The translations under genes and the position numbers were made by a program. 64,000 nt of DNA from Streptomyces malachitofuscus. GTDB lineage: Bacteria > Actinomycetota > Actinomycetes > Streptomycetales > Streptomycetaceae. The stretch covers positions 124,001 to 188,000 of the forward strand of contig NZ_BMUF01000010.1 of the NCBI RefSeq assembly GCF_014650055.1, read 5' to 3'. The notes beneath the pieces are model-generated. The model worked only from the letters and a program-made list of their open reading frames with translations. It made no database searches and was not told where the DNA came from. Positions 1 through 10,106 of the stretch are shown here, in pieces; position 1 is the stretch's first letter, and the number at the start of each line of letters is the position of its first letter.

Positions 1-2683
<2,683 letters not shown>

Positions 2684-2852
2684 AGGTGCGGCTCCTTGCA
2701 GTGTTGAAGCTCTCTGGGAGGGAACCCGGACGGCGTCCCGCGCGGCGTGCGCCGCTTACGGGCCGGGCGTCCGGGAAGAAATCAGAGCGGACCGCGCTGT
2801 CCGACCGATCTCCAGGATAGGTGTCGACCCGGACGCGCAGGCCCACGGGCTC

Positions 2853-2881
2853 TTGCCGCCGGGCCACGCACTGCCATACTT
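2853..2881 (+). promoter_or_regulatory. Putative sigma-70-type promoter of the desaturase-TetR operon
   Basis: TTGCCG at 2853-2858 and ATACTT at 2876-2881 are separated by 17 bp, matching a vegetative (HrdB-type) promoter. The predicted transcription start falls inside the inverted-repeat ladder at 2881-2907, so a repressor bound there would block initiation. Seen by eye only; start-site mapping would decide it. Confidence 0.5.
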
Positions 2882-2909
2882 ACGTTGCCGTAGGTTACGG
2901 AACCGTAGG
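2881..2909. promoter_or_regulatory. Inverted half-site ladder, likely operator of the adjacent TetR regulator
   Basis: Alternating half-sites are TACG (2881-2884), CCGTA (2888-2892), TACGG (2896-2900) and CCGTA (2903-2907). CCGTAGGTTACGG and TACGGAACCGTA are each perfect inverted repeats sharing the middle arm. They overlap the predicted transcription start of the desaturase gene. The downstream co-transcribed TetR is the obvious candidate ligand-responsive repressor. Assignment is inferred from position and symmetry. Confidence 0.6.
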
Positions 2910-2973
2910 AAAGTCGTGCGTTTCCGGCGGCCGCGGCACCACCCTCAGTCCACATACCCCACAGGGGACACGC

Positions 2974-3987
2974 ATGACCTCACGTTCCGACGTGCTCGAC
3001 GAAGCCTCGAAGCAATCACGGTCCGACGACGCCGCGCCCTCCGCCACGCTGGGCGGGGAGCGCAAGCGGTCCATCGAGCAGATCACGCTGCTGCTCTTCA
3101 TCACGGTCCCGTTCCTGGCGCTGCTGGCCGCGGTGCCGCTGGCGTGGGGCTGGGGAGTGAGCTGGCTGGACCTCGGTCTGCTGGTCTTCTTCTACTACCT
3201 CGGATGCCACGGCATCACCATCGGCTTCCACCGTCACTTCACGCACGGTTCGTTCAAGGCGAAGCGGCCCCTGAAGATCGCGCTGGCGATCGCGGGGTCC
3301 ATGGCGGTGGAGGGCCCCCTGGTGCGGTGGGTGGCCGATCACCGCAAGCACCACAAGTTCTCCGACGCCGAGGGCGACCCGCATTCGCCGTGGCGGTACG
3401 GGGAGACGGTCCCGGCGCTGATGAAGGGCCTGTGGTGGGCGCACATCGGCTGGATGTTCGACGAGGAGCAGACGCCGCAGGAGAAGTACGCGCCGGACCT
3501 GATCAAGGACAGGACGCTGCGGGCGATCTCCCGGCAGTTCATCCTGTGGACGGCACTGTCGCTGGCGCTGCCCGCACTGATCGGCGGCCTGGTCACCATG
3601 TCCTGGTGGGGCGCGTTCACCGGCTTCTTCTGGGGGTCGCTCGTCCGGGTGGCGCTGCTGCACCACGTGACGTGGTCGATCAACTCGATCTGCCACGCGG
3701 TCGGCAAGCGTCCGTTCAAGTCGCGGGACCGTTCGGGCAACGTGTGGTGGCTGGCGGTCCTGTCGTGCGGTGAGTCCTGGCACAACCTGCACCACGCCGA
3801 CCCGACGTCCGCGCGGCACGGGGTCGAGCGCGGGCAGCTGGATTCCTCCGCCCGGCTGATCCGCTGGTTCGAGCAGCTGGGCTGGGCGTACGACGTGCGG
3901 TGGCCGTCACGCTCCCGTATCGATTCGCGCCGCAACACCGTGGAAGGCGGCTCCCGGCAGGGGACGGAGTCCGTCGAGGCGGCATGA
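2974..3987 (+). CDS. Membrane acyl-CoA/acyl-lipid desaturase (delta-9 type)
   Basis: Introduces a double bond in fatty-acyl chains and so tunes membrane fluidity; di-iron integral membrane enzyme. The 337-residue product has the three histidine clusters of the family: HRHFTH (86-91), HRKHH (123-127) and HNLHH (270-274), with hydrophobic segments near 36-60, 64-84 and 188-222. ATG 2974 is chosen because AGGGGA lies 6 bp upstream, although the frame is open further 5'. The stop overlaps the start of the TetR gene (ATGA), implying translational coupling. The upstream half-site ladder suggests feedback control by that regulator, as in DesT-type lipid-sensing circuits. Chain-length and electron-donor specificity are unknown. 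Confidence 0.92.
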   Translation: MTSRSDVLDEASKQSRSDDAAPSATLGGERKRSIEQITLLLFITVPFLALLAAVPLAWGWGVSWLDLGLLVFFYYLGCHGITIGFHRHFTHGSFKAKRPLKIALAIAGSMAVEGPLVRWVADHRKHHKFSDAEGDPHSPWRYGETVPALMKGLWWAHIGWMFDEEQTPQEKYAPDLIKDRTLRAISRQFILWTALSLALPALIGGLVTMSWWGAFTGFFWGSLVRVALLHHVTWSINSICHAVGKRPFKSRDRSGNVWWLAVLSCGESWHNLHHADPTSARHGVERGQLDSSARLIRWFEQLGWAYDVRWPSRSRIDSRRNTVEGGSRQGTESVEAA

Positions 3988-4661
3988 TGGTCGCCGTGGC
4001 GACCGACTCCAGCAGCACCCCCAGCAATGACAAGCCGCGGCGTGCGCGCCGCACCCGGATGACCGGTGCGGAGCGCCGCCAGCAGCTGCTGGAGATCGGC
4101 CGCACCCTGTTCGCGGCGAAGGGCTTCGAGGGCACGTCGGTGGAGGAGATCGCGGCGAAGGCCGGGGTCTCCAAGCCGGTGGTGTACGAGCACTTCGGCG
4201 GCAAGGAGGGCCTGTACGCGGTGGTGGTCGACCGCGAGATGCGGCGGCTGCTGGACATGGTGACCGGTTCGCTGACGGCGGGTCACCCCCGTGAGCTGTG
4301 CGAGCAGGCGGCGTTCGCCCTGCTGGACTACATCGAGGAGTACACGGACGGTTTCCGCATCCTGGTCCGTGACTCGCCCATCCCCCAGTCGACGGGGTCC
4401 TTCGCCTCCCTGATCTCGGACATCGCCACCCAGGTGGAGGACATCCTGGGCCGCGAGTTCAAGAGCCGCGGTTTCGACCCGAAGCTGGCGCCGCTGTACG
4501 CGCAGGCGCTGGTGGGGATGGTCGCCCTGACGGGCCAGTGGTGGCTGGACGTGCGCAAGCCGAAGAAGGCGGAGGTGGCGGCCCACCTGGTCAACCTGGC
4601 GTGGCACGGGCTGGACGGTCTGGAGCCGAAGCCGCGGCTGATAGGCCACCGGAAGAGCTGA
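3984..4661 (+). CDS. TetR-family regulator, probable repressor of desaturase operon
   Basis: 225-residue one-component regulator. The N-terminal DNA-binding domain includes GTSVEEIAAKAGVSKPVVYEHFGGKEGLY (helix-turn-helix, about residues 50-78), preceded by a basic tail (PRRARRTRM). The C-terminal helical domain is the presumed ligand pocket. The start overlaps the desaturase stop codon; ATG 3987 immediately follows as an alternative. Co-transcription with a desaturase suggests it senses acyl-CoA or lipid saturation; this is inferred from context. TetR genes are usually divergent from their target, so placement downstream in the same transcript points to autoregulation through the single upstream operator. 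Confidence 0.88.
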   Translation: MMVAVATDSSSTPSNDKPRRARRTRMTGAERRQQLLEIGRTLFAAKGFEGTSVEEIAAKAGVSKPVVYEHFGGKEGLYAVVVDREMRRLLDMVTGSLTAGHPRELCEQAAFALLDYIEEYTDGFRILVRDSPIPQSTGSFASLISDIATQVEDILGREFKSRGFDPKLAPLYAQALVGMVALTGQWWLDVRKPKKAEVAAHLVNLAWHGLDGLEPKPRLIGHRKS

Positions 4662-4665
4662 GGGC

Positions 4666-4702
4666 ACGGCCCTCGGTGCGCCCCCGGCCGCGGGAGGGCC
4701 GT
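4666..4702. terminator. Bidirectional hairpin between convergent TetR and VOC genes
   Basis: ACGGCCCTC (4666-4674) pairs with GAGGGCCGT (4694-4702) around a 19-nt loop. It sits in the 40-bp gap between the TetR stop and the VOC stop. No T-tract follows, as is usual for Streptomyces terminators. Confidence 0.5.
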
Positions 4703-5064
4703 CAGCCGGTCGGTTCGAGGAACTCCAAACGGTTGCCCACCGGGTCCTCGGAGTAGAAGCGCCGGTGGCCCGGGAGGGCGTCGTCCCAGGTGACCGGGGC
4801 ACCGTGGGCGGCCAGCCGGGCCGCGTAGGCCTCGATGCCGGTCACGCGCAGACCGGGGTGGGCCTTTCTCGCGGGCCGGAAGCCGTCCTCGATGCCCAGG
4901 TGGAGGCGTACGGTGCCGGCCTCGAACCAGCAGCCGCCGCGTGCCGCCAGGGCCGGCGGCTTGGGCACCTCGGTCATGCCGAGGATGCCGGCGTAGTAGG
5001 CGCGCAGCCGTTCCTCGGAGCCGGGCGGGGCGGCGAGTTGCACGTGGTCGACGGCGGCGAGCAT
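4702..5064 (-). CDS. VOC (glyoxalase/bleomycin resistance/dioxygenase) superfamily protein
   Basis: 120-residue single-domain VOC protein. It opens MLAAVDHVQLAAPPGSE and closes with DPVGNRLEFLEPTG, the two ends of the paired beta-alpha-beta-beta-beta modules; HVQL and the Glu of LEFLEP are candidate metal ligands. The ATG shares one base with the tam stop (TGATG), with AAGGAGG just upstream inside tam, so the pair is one operon. Substrate is unknown. Co-transcription with tam suggests a minor role in the same response, but VOC proteins are too versatile to name a reaction. Confidence 0.8.
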   Translation of the reverse strand: MLAAVDHVQLAAPPGSEERLRAYYAGILGMTEVPKPPALAARGGCWFEAGTVRLHLGIEDGFRPARKAHPGLRVTGIEAYAARLAAHGAPVTWDDALPGHRRFYSEDPVGNRLEFLEPTG

Positions 5065-5867
5065 CACGCCTCCTTGACGGCGACCGCGAAGACGCGGCGG
5101 AAGGGGAACGGGGTGCCGTGGGGGCCCGCCGGGTAGGCGGACCGCAGGGCGGCGCGGTACTCGGTGACGAAGGCGTCCCGGGCCTCGGGGTCGTCGGCGA
5201 GGGCGGTGAGGACGGGCCGCAGGCCGGTGCCCTTGACCCAGTCGAGGACGGGGTCCTCCCCCTGGAGCAGGTGCACGTACGTCGTCTCCCACGCGTCGGT
5301 GGTGCAGCCGAGCGCGGTCAGGTGCTCCAGGTAGGTCTCCGGCGGCAGTACCGCCTCCTGGTGGCGCAGGACGCCGGACAGGCGGTCGCGCCACCGCGCG
5401 GAGCCGGCCAGTTCGCGCATCAGTACGTGGCTGGGGGCGTCGAAGTTGCCCGGCACCTGGAAGGCGAACGTGCCGCCGGGAGCGAGCCCGGCGATCCACC
5501 CGGCGAACCGGTCCGCGTGCCCCGGGACCCATTGCAGCGTGGCGTTGCTGACGATCAGGCCGTGCGGCTCGTCGGGCGTCCATGTGCGGGCGTCGGCCTC
5601 GGCGAAGCCGAGGCCGACGCCCTCGTGCTCGGCGCGGGCCCGGTCGAGCATCTCGGGCGAGTTGTCGTAGCCGGTGATGTGCGCGGCGGGCCAGCGTTCG
5701 GCGAGGAGCGCGGTGACGTTGCCGGCGCCGCAGCCGAGGTCGGCGATGCGGGGCCGGCGTCCCGGCGGTTCCGGGACGCGGGCGAGCAGGTCGGTGAAGG
5801 GCCGGGTGCGGTGACCGGCGTGGCGCAGGTACTGGACGGGGTCCCAGACGGGGGTCGCGGCGGACAT
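5064..5867 (-). CDS. tam: Trans-aconitate 2-methyltransferase
   Basis: SAM-dependent enzyme that methyl-esterifies trans-aconitate, an aconitase inhibitor formed spontaneously from cis-aconitate, relieving inhibition of the TCA cycle. The 267-residue product shows the class I SAM site (IADLGCGAGNVTALL, about 41-55), acidic loop YDNSPEML, and VSNATLQWVPGHADRFAGW, typical of Tam proteins. It is divergent from the MarR gene tamR across about 114 bp that carries palindromic sites. In S. coelicolor the MarR protein TamR is known to control tam and respond to trans-aconitate/citrate; the arrangement here is the same. Confidence 0.9.
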   Translation of the reverse strand: MSAATPVWDPVQYLRHAGHRTRPFTDLLARVPEPPGRRPRIADLGCGAGNVTALLAERWPAAHITGYDNSPEMLDRARAEHEGVGLGFAEADARTWTPDEPHGLIVSNATLQWVPGHADRFAGWIAGLAPGGTFAFQVPGNFDAPSHVLMRELAGSARWRDRLSGVLRHQEAVLPPETYLEHLTALGCTTDAWETTYVHLLQGEDPVLDWVKGTGLRPVLTALADDPEARDAFVTEYRAALRSAYPAGPHGTPFPFRRVFAVAVKEA

Positions 5868-5916
5868 GGCGCCTCCTGATGGCCGGTGGACGGGTACCCA
5901 GCGTCACCCACCATTC

Positions 5917-5947
5917 ATCTCGACGTCAAGATGTTCGATATCAAGAG
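5917..5947. promoter_or_regulatory. TamR-type operator sites in tam/tamR intergenic region
   Basis: ATCTCGACGTCAAGAT (5917-5932) is a near-perfect palindrome with one mismatched pair. A second related copy, TGTTCGATATCAAGAG, follows at 5932-5947, and an inverted relative CTTCACGTCGAC lies just downstream, about 5950-5961. The repeated CGA..TCAAGA core at about 15-bp spacing suggests cooperative binding of MarR dimers. It lies between the two divergent start codons and could control both genes. Confidence 0.65.
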
Positions 5948-5981
5948 ACTTCACGTCGACACAACCACTACACTGATCAGC

Positions 5982-6479
5982 ATGGAGGACGAGGTCGATC
6001 GGCTGGTCGCGGCGTGGCGCCGGGAGCGCCCGGACCTCGACGTGGAACCGCTCGAGGTGCTCAGCCGGGTGAGCAGGCTGGCCCGGCACCTGGACCGGGC
6101 ACGCCGGCTGGCGTTCACCGAGCACGGCCTGGAGTCCTGGGAGTTCGACGTCCTGACCGCGCTGCGCCGCGCGGGCACCCCCTACCAGCTCTCACCGGGG
6201 CAGCTGCTCACCCAGACGCTCGTCACCTCGGGCACGATGACCAACCGCATCGACCGCCTCGCCAAGAAGGGCCTGGTGGAGCGGCTGCCCGACCCCAGCG
6301 ACCGGCGCGGTGTCCTGGTCCGGCTCACGGACGAGGGCCGCGACCGCGCCGATCAGGCGCTGGCCGGGCTGCTGGCGCAGGAGCGGGCGATCCTCGGTGA
6401 GCTCACCCGCGCCCAGCGTGGCGAACTGGCCGGACTGCTACGCCAGTTGACCGCCCCGTTCGACAACATCCCCGGTTAG
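5982..6479 (+). CDS. tamR: MarR-family regulator TamR
   Basis: 165-residue winged-helix regulator. After an N-terminal helix (MEDEVDRLVAAWRRERPDL) comes the MarR core, with recognition helix region LTQTLVTSGTMTNRIDRLAKKGLVERLPDPSDRRGVLVRLTDEG, where the DxRxxxLxLT wing signature is intact. Start ATG 5982 is chosen because the palindromic operators lie upstream of it; an in-frame ATG at 5886 would put the operators inside the coding sequence. Known TamR releases DNA on binding citrate, trans-aconitate and related acids, tying tam to aconitase stress. Its 3' end overlaps the convergent response regulator gene by 42 bp. Confidence 0.87.
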   Translation: MEDEVDRLVAAWRRERPDLDVEPLEVLSRVSRLARHLDRARRLAFTEHGLESWEFDVLTALRRAGTPYQLSPGQLLTQTLVTSGTMTNRIDRLAKKGLVERLPDPSDRRGVLVRLTDEGRDRADQALAGLLAQERAILGELTRAQRGELAGLLRQLTAPFDNIPG

Positions 6480-7205
6480 GTCGACGGGCCCGACCCCCGC
6501 CCGGCGGGCGAGGGCCACCGCGGCCAGGGTGGAGTGCACGCCCAGTTTCCCGAGGACGTTCTGCATATGGGTCCGTACGGTGTGCGGGGACAGAAACAGG
6601 CGCTCGGCGACGGCCTTGCGCCCCAGCCCCGCGACCATGCACCGGAGCACCTCCCGCTCGCGCGGGGTCAGGGACTCCACGAGCCGTTCGCTCTCCGTGC
6701 GGTGCCGCCGGGCCGCGGTCAACTCCCGCAGTACGCCCGTCAGCAGGGCGGGCGGCAGATGCGTCTCGTCGCGCAGCACCCCCCGGATGACGGTGAGCAG
6801 CCGGTTCAGCGAGCAGTCCTTGGCCACCCATCCGGAGGCGCCCGCCTGCAGGGCGAGCGCGGCCCGGGCCGGGTCGTCCTTCTCCGCGAGGACGACGATC
6901 CGTACCTGGGGCTGCGCCGAACGCACGCCGGTGACCAGCGATATCCCGTCGACGAGCCCGTCCTCGTCACCGGCCTGCACGGGTACGGCCGGCCGGCCGC
7001 CCGGCACCTTGCCGCCCAGATCGGCGTCGACGAGCAGCACGTCGAAGCGCCGCCCCTCGGAAGCCGCCCGCTCCAGGCAGCGCAGCGCGGCCGGGCCGCT
7101 GCCCGCCGCGGACACGTCGACATCGGGCTCTGCGGCCAGCGCCGCGGCCAGTGACTCGGCGAAGATGCGATGGTCGTCGACGACCAGGACTCGAATGCGA
7201 ACCAC
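6438..7205 (-). CDS. Orphan NarL/LuxR-type response regulator
   Basis: 255 residues from GTG 7205. The receiver domain begins VRIRVLVVDDHR with acidic-pocket Asp10/Asp11. The likely phospho-acceptor is Asp60 in FDVLLVDADL, and the conserved Lys is in GWVAKDCS. About 20 extra residues follow Asp60 (GGKVPGGRPAVPVQAGDEDG), making the beta3-alpha3 loop unusually long. The C-terminal LuxR HTH is SLTPREREVLRCMVAGLGRKAVAERLFLSPHTVRTHMQNVLGKLGVHS. No histidine kinase gene is adjacent, so it is an orphan. It is a paralogue of the regulator at 13826-14497. The convergent overlap with tamR could allow antisense interference. Target genes are unknown. Confidence 0.85.
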   Translation of the reverse strand: MVRIRVLVVDDHRIFAESLAAALAAEPDVDVSAAGSGPAALRCLERAASEGRRFDVLLVDADLGGKVPGGRPAVPVQAGDEDGLVDGISLVTGVRSAQPQVRIVVLAEKDDPARAALALQAGASGWVAKDCSLNRLLTVIRGVLRDETHLPPALLTGVLRELTAARRHRTESERLVESLTPREREVLRCMVAGLGRKAVAERLFLSPHTVRTHMQNVLGKLGVHSTLAAVALARRAGVGPVDLTGDVVERGGQLA

Positions 7206-7507
7206 GAAACCCCCTTCCCCAAGCTCTTCCCAGAGCAGGGGACTACCCCATCGTCGGAGGACGACACCGGCGCGGGTACGGCGCCGAGGCCCCTGTCATC
7301 GACTCACACCGGACATGGAACGGGCCACCGCGACCGCACGGCCGCCGCCGTGCGACAACCGCCGCCCCCCTCGAACGCCGTACCCGACTGTCTCGCCCCC
7401 TGAACGGCGCCGGCCCCCACCGGCGCTGTTCATCAGGGTACGGGCGGGGGCCGGGAGCGGAAGGTTATTTGCAGAACTGGCGGCCTTGCACGTTTATGGT
7501 GAGCCGC
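7206..7507. other. Intergenic region between divergent response regulator and GNAT genes
   Basis: About 300 bp without a convincing gene. It holds the promoters for both flanking genes. A possible -35/-10-like stretch for the GNAT gene is TTGCAG near 7468 with an AT-rich patch near 7490. No strong inverted repeat or RNA element was recognised. Confidence 0.5.
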
Positions 7508-7951
7508 ATGTTTCGTCTTGAGACAGAAGTCGACAAGGCCCGACGTGATCTGCTCCGCAGGCGTCTGAGGGACACCAATACGGCGGCGTCACCGGTCCTG
7601 CGCGCCCTGCGCGGAACCCCGGACGAACGTGAAGCGCCTTTGCACGTGTGGGCGTTGGACGCGAACGGTGATCTCGCGGGCGGCCTGGTCGGCCACACCT
7701 GGACGGCCTGGCTGCACGTGACCTACCTCTGGGTCGACGCCCGCCACCGCGGAGCGGGCCTGGGCTCCCGCCTCCTCACGGAAGCCGAACGCGTCGCCAC
7801 CGCCGAACGCGGCTGCTCGTCCTCCCGCGTGGAGACCTGGGACTTCCAGGCCCCGGACTTCTACCGGCGCCTGGGGTACGACGTGGTGTGCGTGATCCCC
7901 GACTACCCGCCGGGAATCACCGAGTACACGCTGACCAAGCGGCTGGTCTGA
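7508..7951 (+). CDS. GNAT-family N-acetyltransferase
   Basis: 147-residue acetyl-CoA-dependent acetyltransferase. Motif A is clear in HVTYLWVDARHRGAGLGSRLLTEAERVA (the RxxGxG acetyl-CoA loop), followed by motif B around FQAPDFYRRLGYDV. ATG 7508 is used; an in-frame ATG at 7496 would add four residues (MVSR), and neither has a strong ribosome-binding site, so a near-leaderless mRNA is possible. It stands alone, convergent with galK with only 3 bp between the two stop codons. Substrate is unknown; the fold is shared by protein, antibiotic and metabolite acetylases. Confidence 0.8.
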   Translation: MFRLETEVDKARRDLLRRRLRDTNTAASPVLRALRGTPDEREAPLHVWALDANGDLAGGLVGHTWTAWLHVTYLWVDARHRGAGLGSRLLTEAERVATAERGCSSSRVETWDFQAPDFYRRLGYDVVCVIPDYPPGITEYTLTKRLV

Positions 7952-7954
7952 GAC

Positions 7955-9115
7955 TCAGCGCACCCGCCGCGCACCGGCCGACGGCACCGCCTCGAAGACC
8001 CGGGGGGTCTTGAACCCGGCCGCCGCGAACGCCTCCTCGACCGCCTTGGTGACGGCGGCGACATCGGCCTCCTCCGCCAGGACGATGGCCGAGCCGCCGA
8101 AGCCGCCGCCGGTCATCCGGGCGCCCAGGGCGCCCGCGGCGACGGCCGTGTCCACCACCAGATCGAGCTCCGGGCAGGAGACGCGGAAGTCGTCGCGCAG
8201 GGAGGCGTGCCCCTCCACGAGCACCGGCCCGATGGCGCGGGTGTCGCCCGACTCCAGCAGCCGTACCACCCGTTCCACCCGCGCGTCCTCCGTCACCACG
8301 TGACGGACCAGCCGGCGGACCTCCTCCTCGTCGCCCAGCCGCTTCAGCGCCGCGTCCAGTTCCCCGAACGGCACGTCCCGCAACGCGTCCACGCCCAGCA
8401 GGGCGGCGCCCTTCTCGCAGCCCGCGCGGCGTTTGCCGTACTCGCCCTCGCTGTGGCTGTGCTTGACGCGGGTGTCGACGACGAGCAGGCGCATGCCCTC
8501 GGCGGCCAGGTCGAAGGGGATCTGCCGCTGGGAGAGGTCACGGGTGTCGAGGAACAGGGCGTGGCCCGGCTCGCAGCAGGCCGAGGCCGTCTGGTCCATG
8601 ATGCCGACGGGGGCGCCGACGTAGACGTTCTCCGCGCGCTGGCACAGCCGGGCCAGCTGCCAGCCGCGCAGGGCCAGCCCGAACAGGTCGTTCAGCGCGA
8701 GCGCGACCACGACTTCCAGGGCCGCGGACGACGACAGGCCCGCGCCCGCCGGGACCGTCGAGGCGAGGTGGATGTCGGCGCCGGTGACGGCGTGTCCGGC
8801 CTCGCGCAGCGCCCAGACCACGCCCGCCGGGTAGGCGGTCCACCGCTTGTCCGACTCGGGGGCGAGGGCGTCCACCGTCAGTTCGACGACCGGCCCGGAC
8901 ACGTCGGCGGAGTGCAGGCGCAGGACGCCGTCGTCCCGCCGGGACACCCCGGCGACCGCGGTGTGCGGCAGGGCGAACGGCATGACGAAGCCGTCGTTGT
9001 AGTCGGTGTGCTCGCCGATCAGGTTGACCCGGCCCGGCGCCGCCCACACCCCGTCCGGAGCGGCCCCGTACAACTGCTCGAACCGCTCGGCGACGGACCC
9101 GCTGGTCTCGCTCAT
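7955..9115 (-). CDS. galK: Galactokinase
   Basis: Phosphorylates galactose to galactose-1-phosphate, the first step of the Leloir pathway. The 386-residue GHMP kinase has the galactokinase signature GRVNLIGEHTDYNDGFVMPFAL, the ATP loop VPAGAGLSSSAALEV, and the C-terminal GARMTGGGFGGSAIVL motif. It is the last gene of galT-galE-galK; 28 bp separate it from galE, with AAGGGGCA-like sequence before the ATG. Expression should depend on the promoter upstream of galT, as for the galactose-inducible galP1 of S. lividans/S. coelicolor. Confidence 0.97.
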   Translation of the reverse strand: MSETSGSVAERFEQLYGAAPDGVWAAPGRVNLIGEHTDYNDGFVMPFALPHTAVAGVSRRDDGVLRLHSADVSGPVVELTVDALAPESDKRWTAYPAGVVWALREAGHAVTGADIHLASTVPAGAGLSSSAALEVVVALALNDLFGLALRGWQLARLCQRAENVYVGAPVGIMDQTASACCEPGHALFLDTRDLSQRQIPFDLAAEGMRLLVVDTRVKHSHSEGEYGKRRAGCEKGAALLGVDALRDVPFGELDAALKRLGDEEEVRRLVRHVVTEDARVERVVRLLESGDTRAIGPVLVEGHASLRDDFRVSCPELDLVVDTAVAAGALGARMTGGGFGGSAIVLAEEADVAAVTKAVEEAFAAAGFKTPRVFEAVPSAGARRVR

Positions 9116-9143
9116 GCCCTGCCCCTTGCCCCTTCGTTGCGTT

Positions 9144-10106
9144 CTAGTCGGCCTGCTGCTGCGCGAACGTCCACGCGTCCGCGACGATCCCGTCGAGGTC
9201 GGCGCGCGACGGGTTCCAGCCGAGCTTCTCCCGTGCCGTGGCGGCGGACGCCACCAGGACCGCCGGGTCGCCGCCCCGGCGCGGTGCCACCACCTCGGGG
9301 ATCGGGTGCCCGGTGACCCGGCGCACGGTCTCGACGACCTCGCGGACGGAGAAGCCGTTGCCGTTGCCGAGGTTGCAGATCAGGTGCTCGCCGGGCGCGG
9401 CGGCCCGCAGCGCCAGCAGATGGGCCTCGGCCAGGTCGGCGACGTGGATGTAGTCGCGCACGCAGGTGCCGTCGGGCGTCGGGTAGTCGTCGCCGTACAC
9501 AGAGATCGCCTCGCGCCGCCCCTGTGCGACCTGCAGCACGAGCGGGATCAGGTGGGACTCGGGGTCGTGGCGCTCGCCGTACCGGCCGTAGGCGCCGGCC
9601 ACGTTGAAGTAGCGCAGGGAGACTGCGCCCAGTCCGTGCGCCTTCGCCTCGCCGGTGATCATGTGGTCGACGGCCAGCTTGGAGGCGCCGTAGGGGCTGG
9701 TGGGGCTGGTCGGGGCGGTTTCGGGGATCGGCACCTGCTCGGGTTCGCCGTACGTCGCCGCCGTGGAGGAGAACACCAGCCGGCGCACGCCCGCCTCGCG
9801 CATCGCGCCGAGCAGCGCCATGGTGCCGCCGACGTTGTTGTCCCAGTACTTCTCCGGCTTCAGCACCGACTCGCCGACCTGGGAGGAGGCGGCGAAGTGC
9901 AGCACCCCGTCGAACGAGGAGTCCAGCCATTTGGCGGCATCGCGGATGTCGCCCTCGATGAACGACGCGCCCGCGGGAACGCCCTCGCGGAACCCGGTGG
10001 AGAGGTTGTCGAGCACGACGACCTCGTGTCCGGCCTCGATCAGATGCTGGGCGACGACGCTGCCGACATACCCCGCACCCCCGGTGACCAGGTATTTCCC
10101 GCTCAT
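9144..10106 (-). CDS. galE: UDP-glucose 4-epimerase
   Basis: NAD-dependent interconversion of UDP-glucose and UDP-galactose. The 320-residue extended-SDR protein starts MSGKYLVTGGAGYVGSVVAQHL (GxxGxxG NAD site), carries the catalytic Ser-Tyr-Lys as SSTAATYGE and SPYGASKLAVDHM, and has the family HDPESHLIPLVLQVA substrate segment. ATG overlaps the galT stop by 4 bp, so it is translationally coupled to galT. In Streptomyces this galE1 copy serves galactose use, whereas other epimerases serve envelope sugars. Confidence 0.96.
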   Translation of the reverse strand: MSGKYLVTGGAGYVGSVVAQHLIEAGHEVVVLDNLSTGFREGVPAGASFIEGDIRDAAKWLDSSFDGVLHFAASSQVGESVLKPEKYWDNNVGGTMALLGAMREAGVRRLVFSSTAATYGEPEQVPIPETAPTSPTSPYGASKLAVDHMITGEAKAHGLGAVSLRYFNVAGAYGRYGERHDPESHLIPLVLQVAQGRREAISVYGDDYPTPDGTCVRDYIHVADLAEAHLLALRAAAPGEHLICNLGNGNGFSVREVVETVRRVTGHPIPEVVAPRRGGDPAVLVASAATAREKLGWNPSRADLDGIVADAWTFAQQQAD

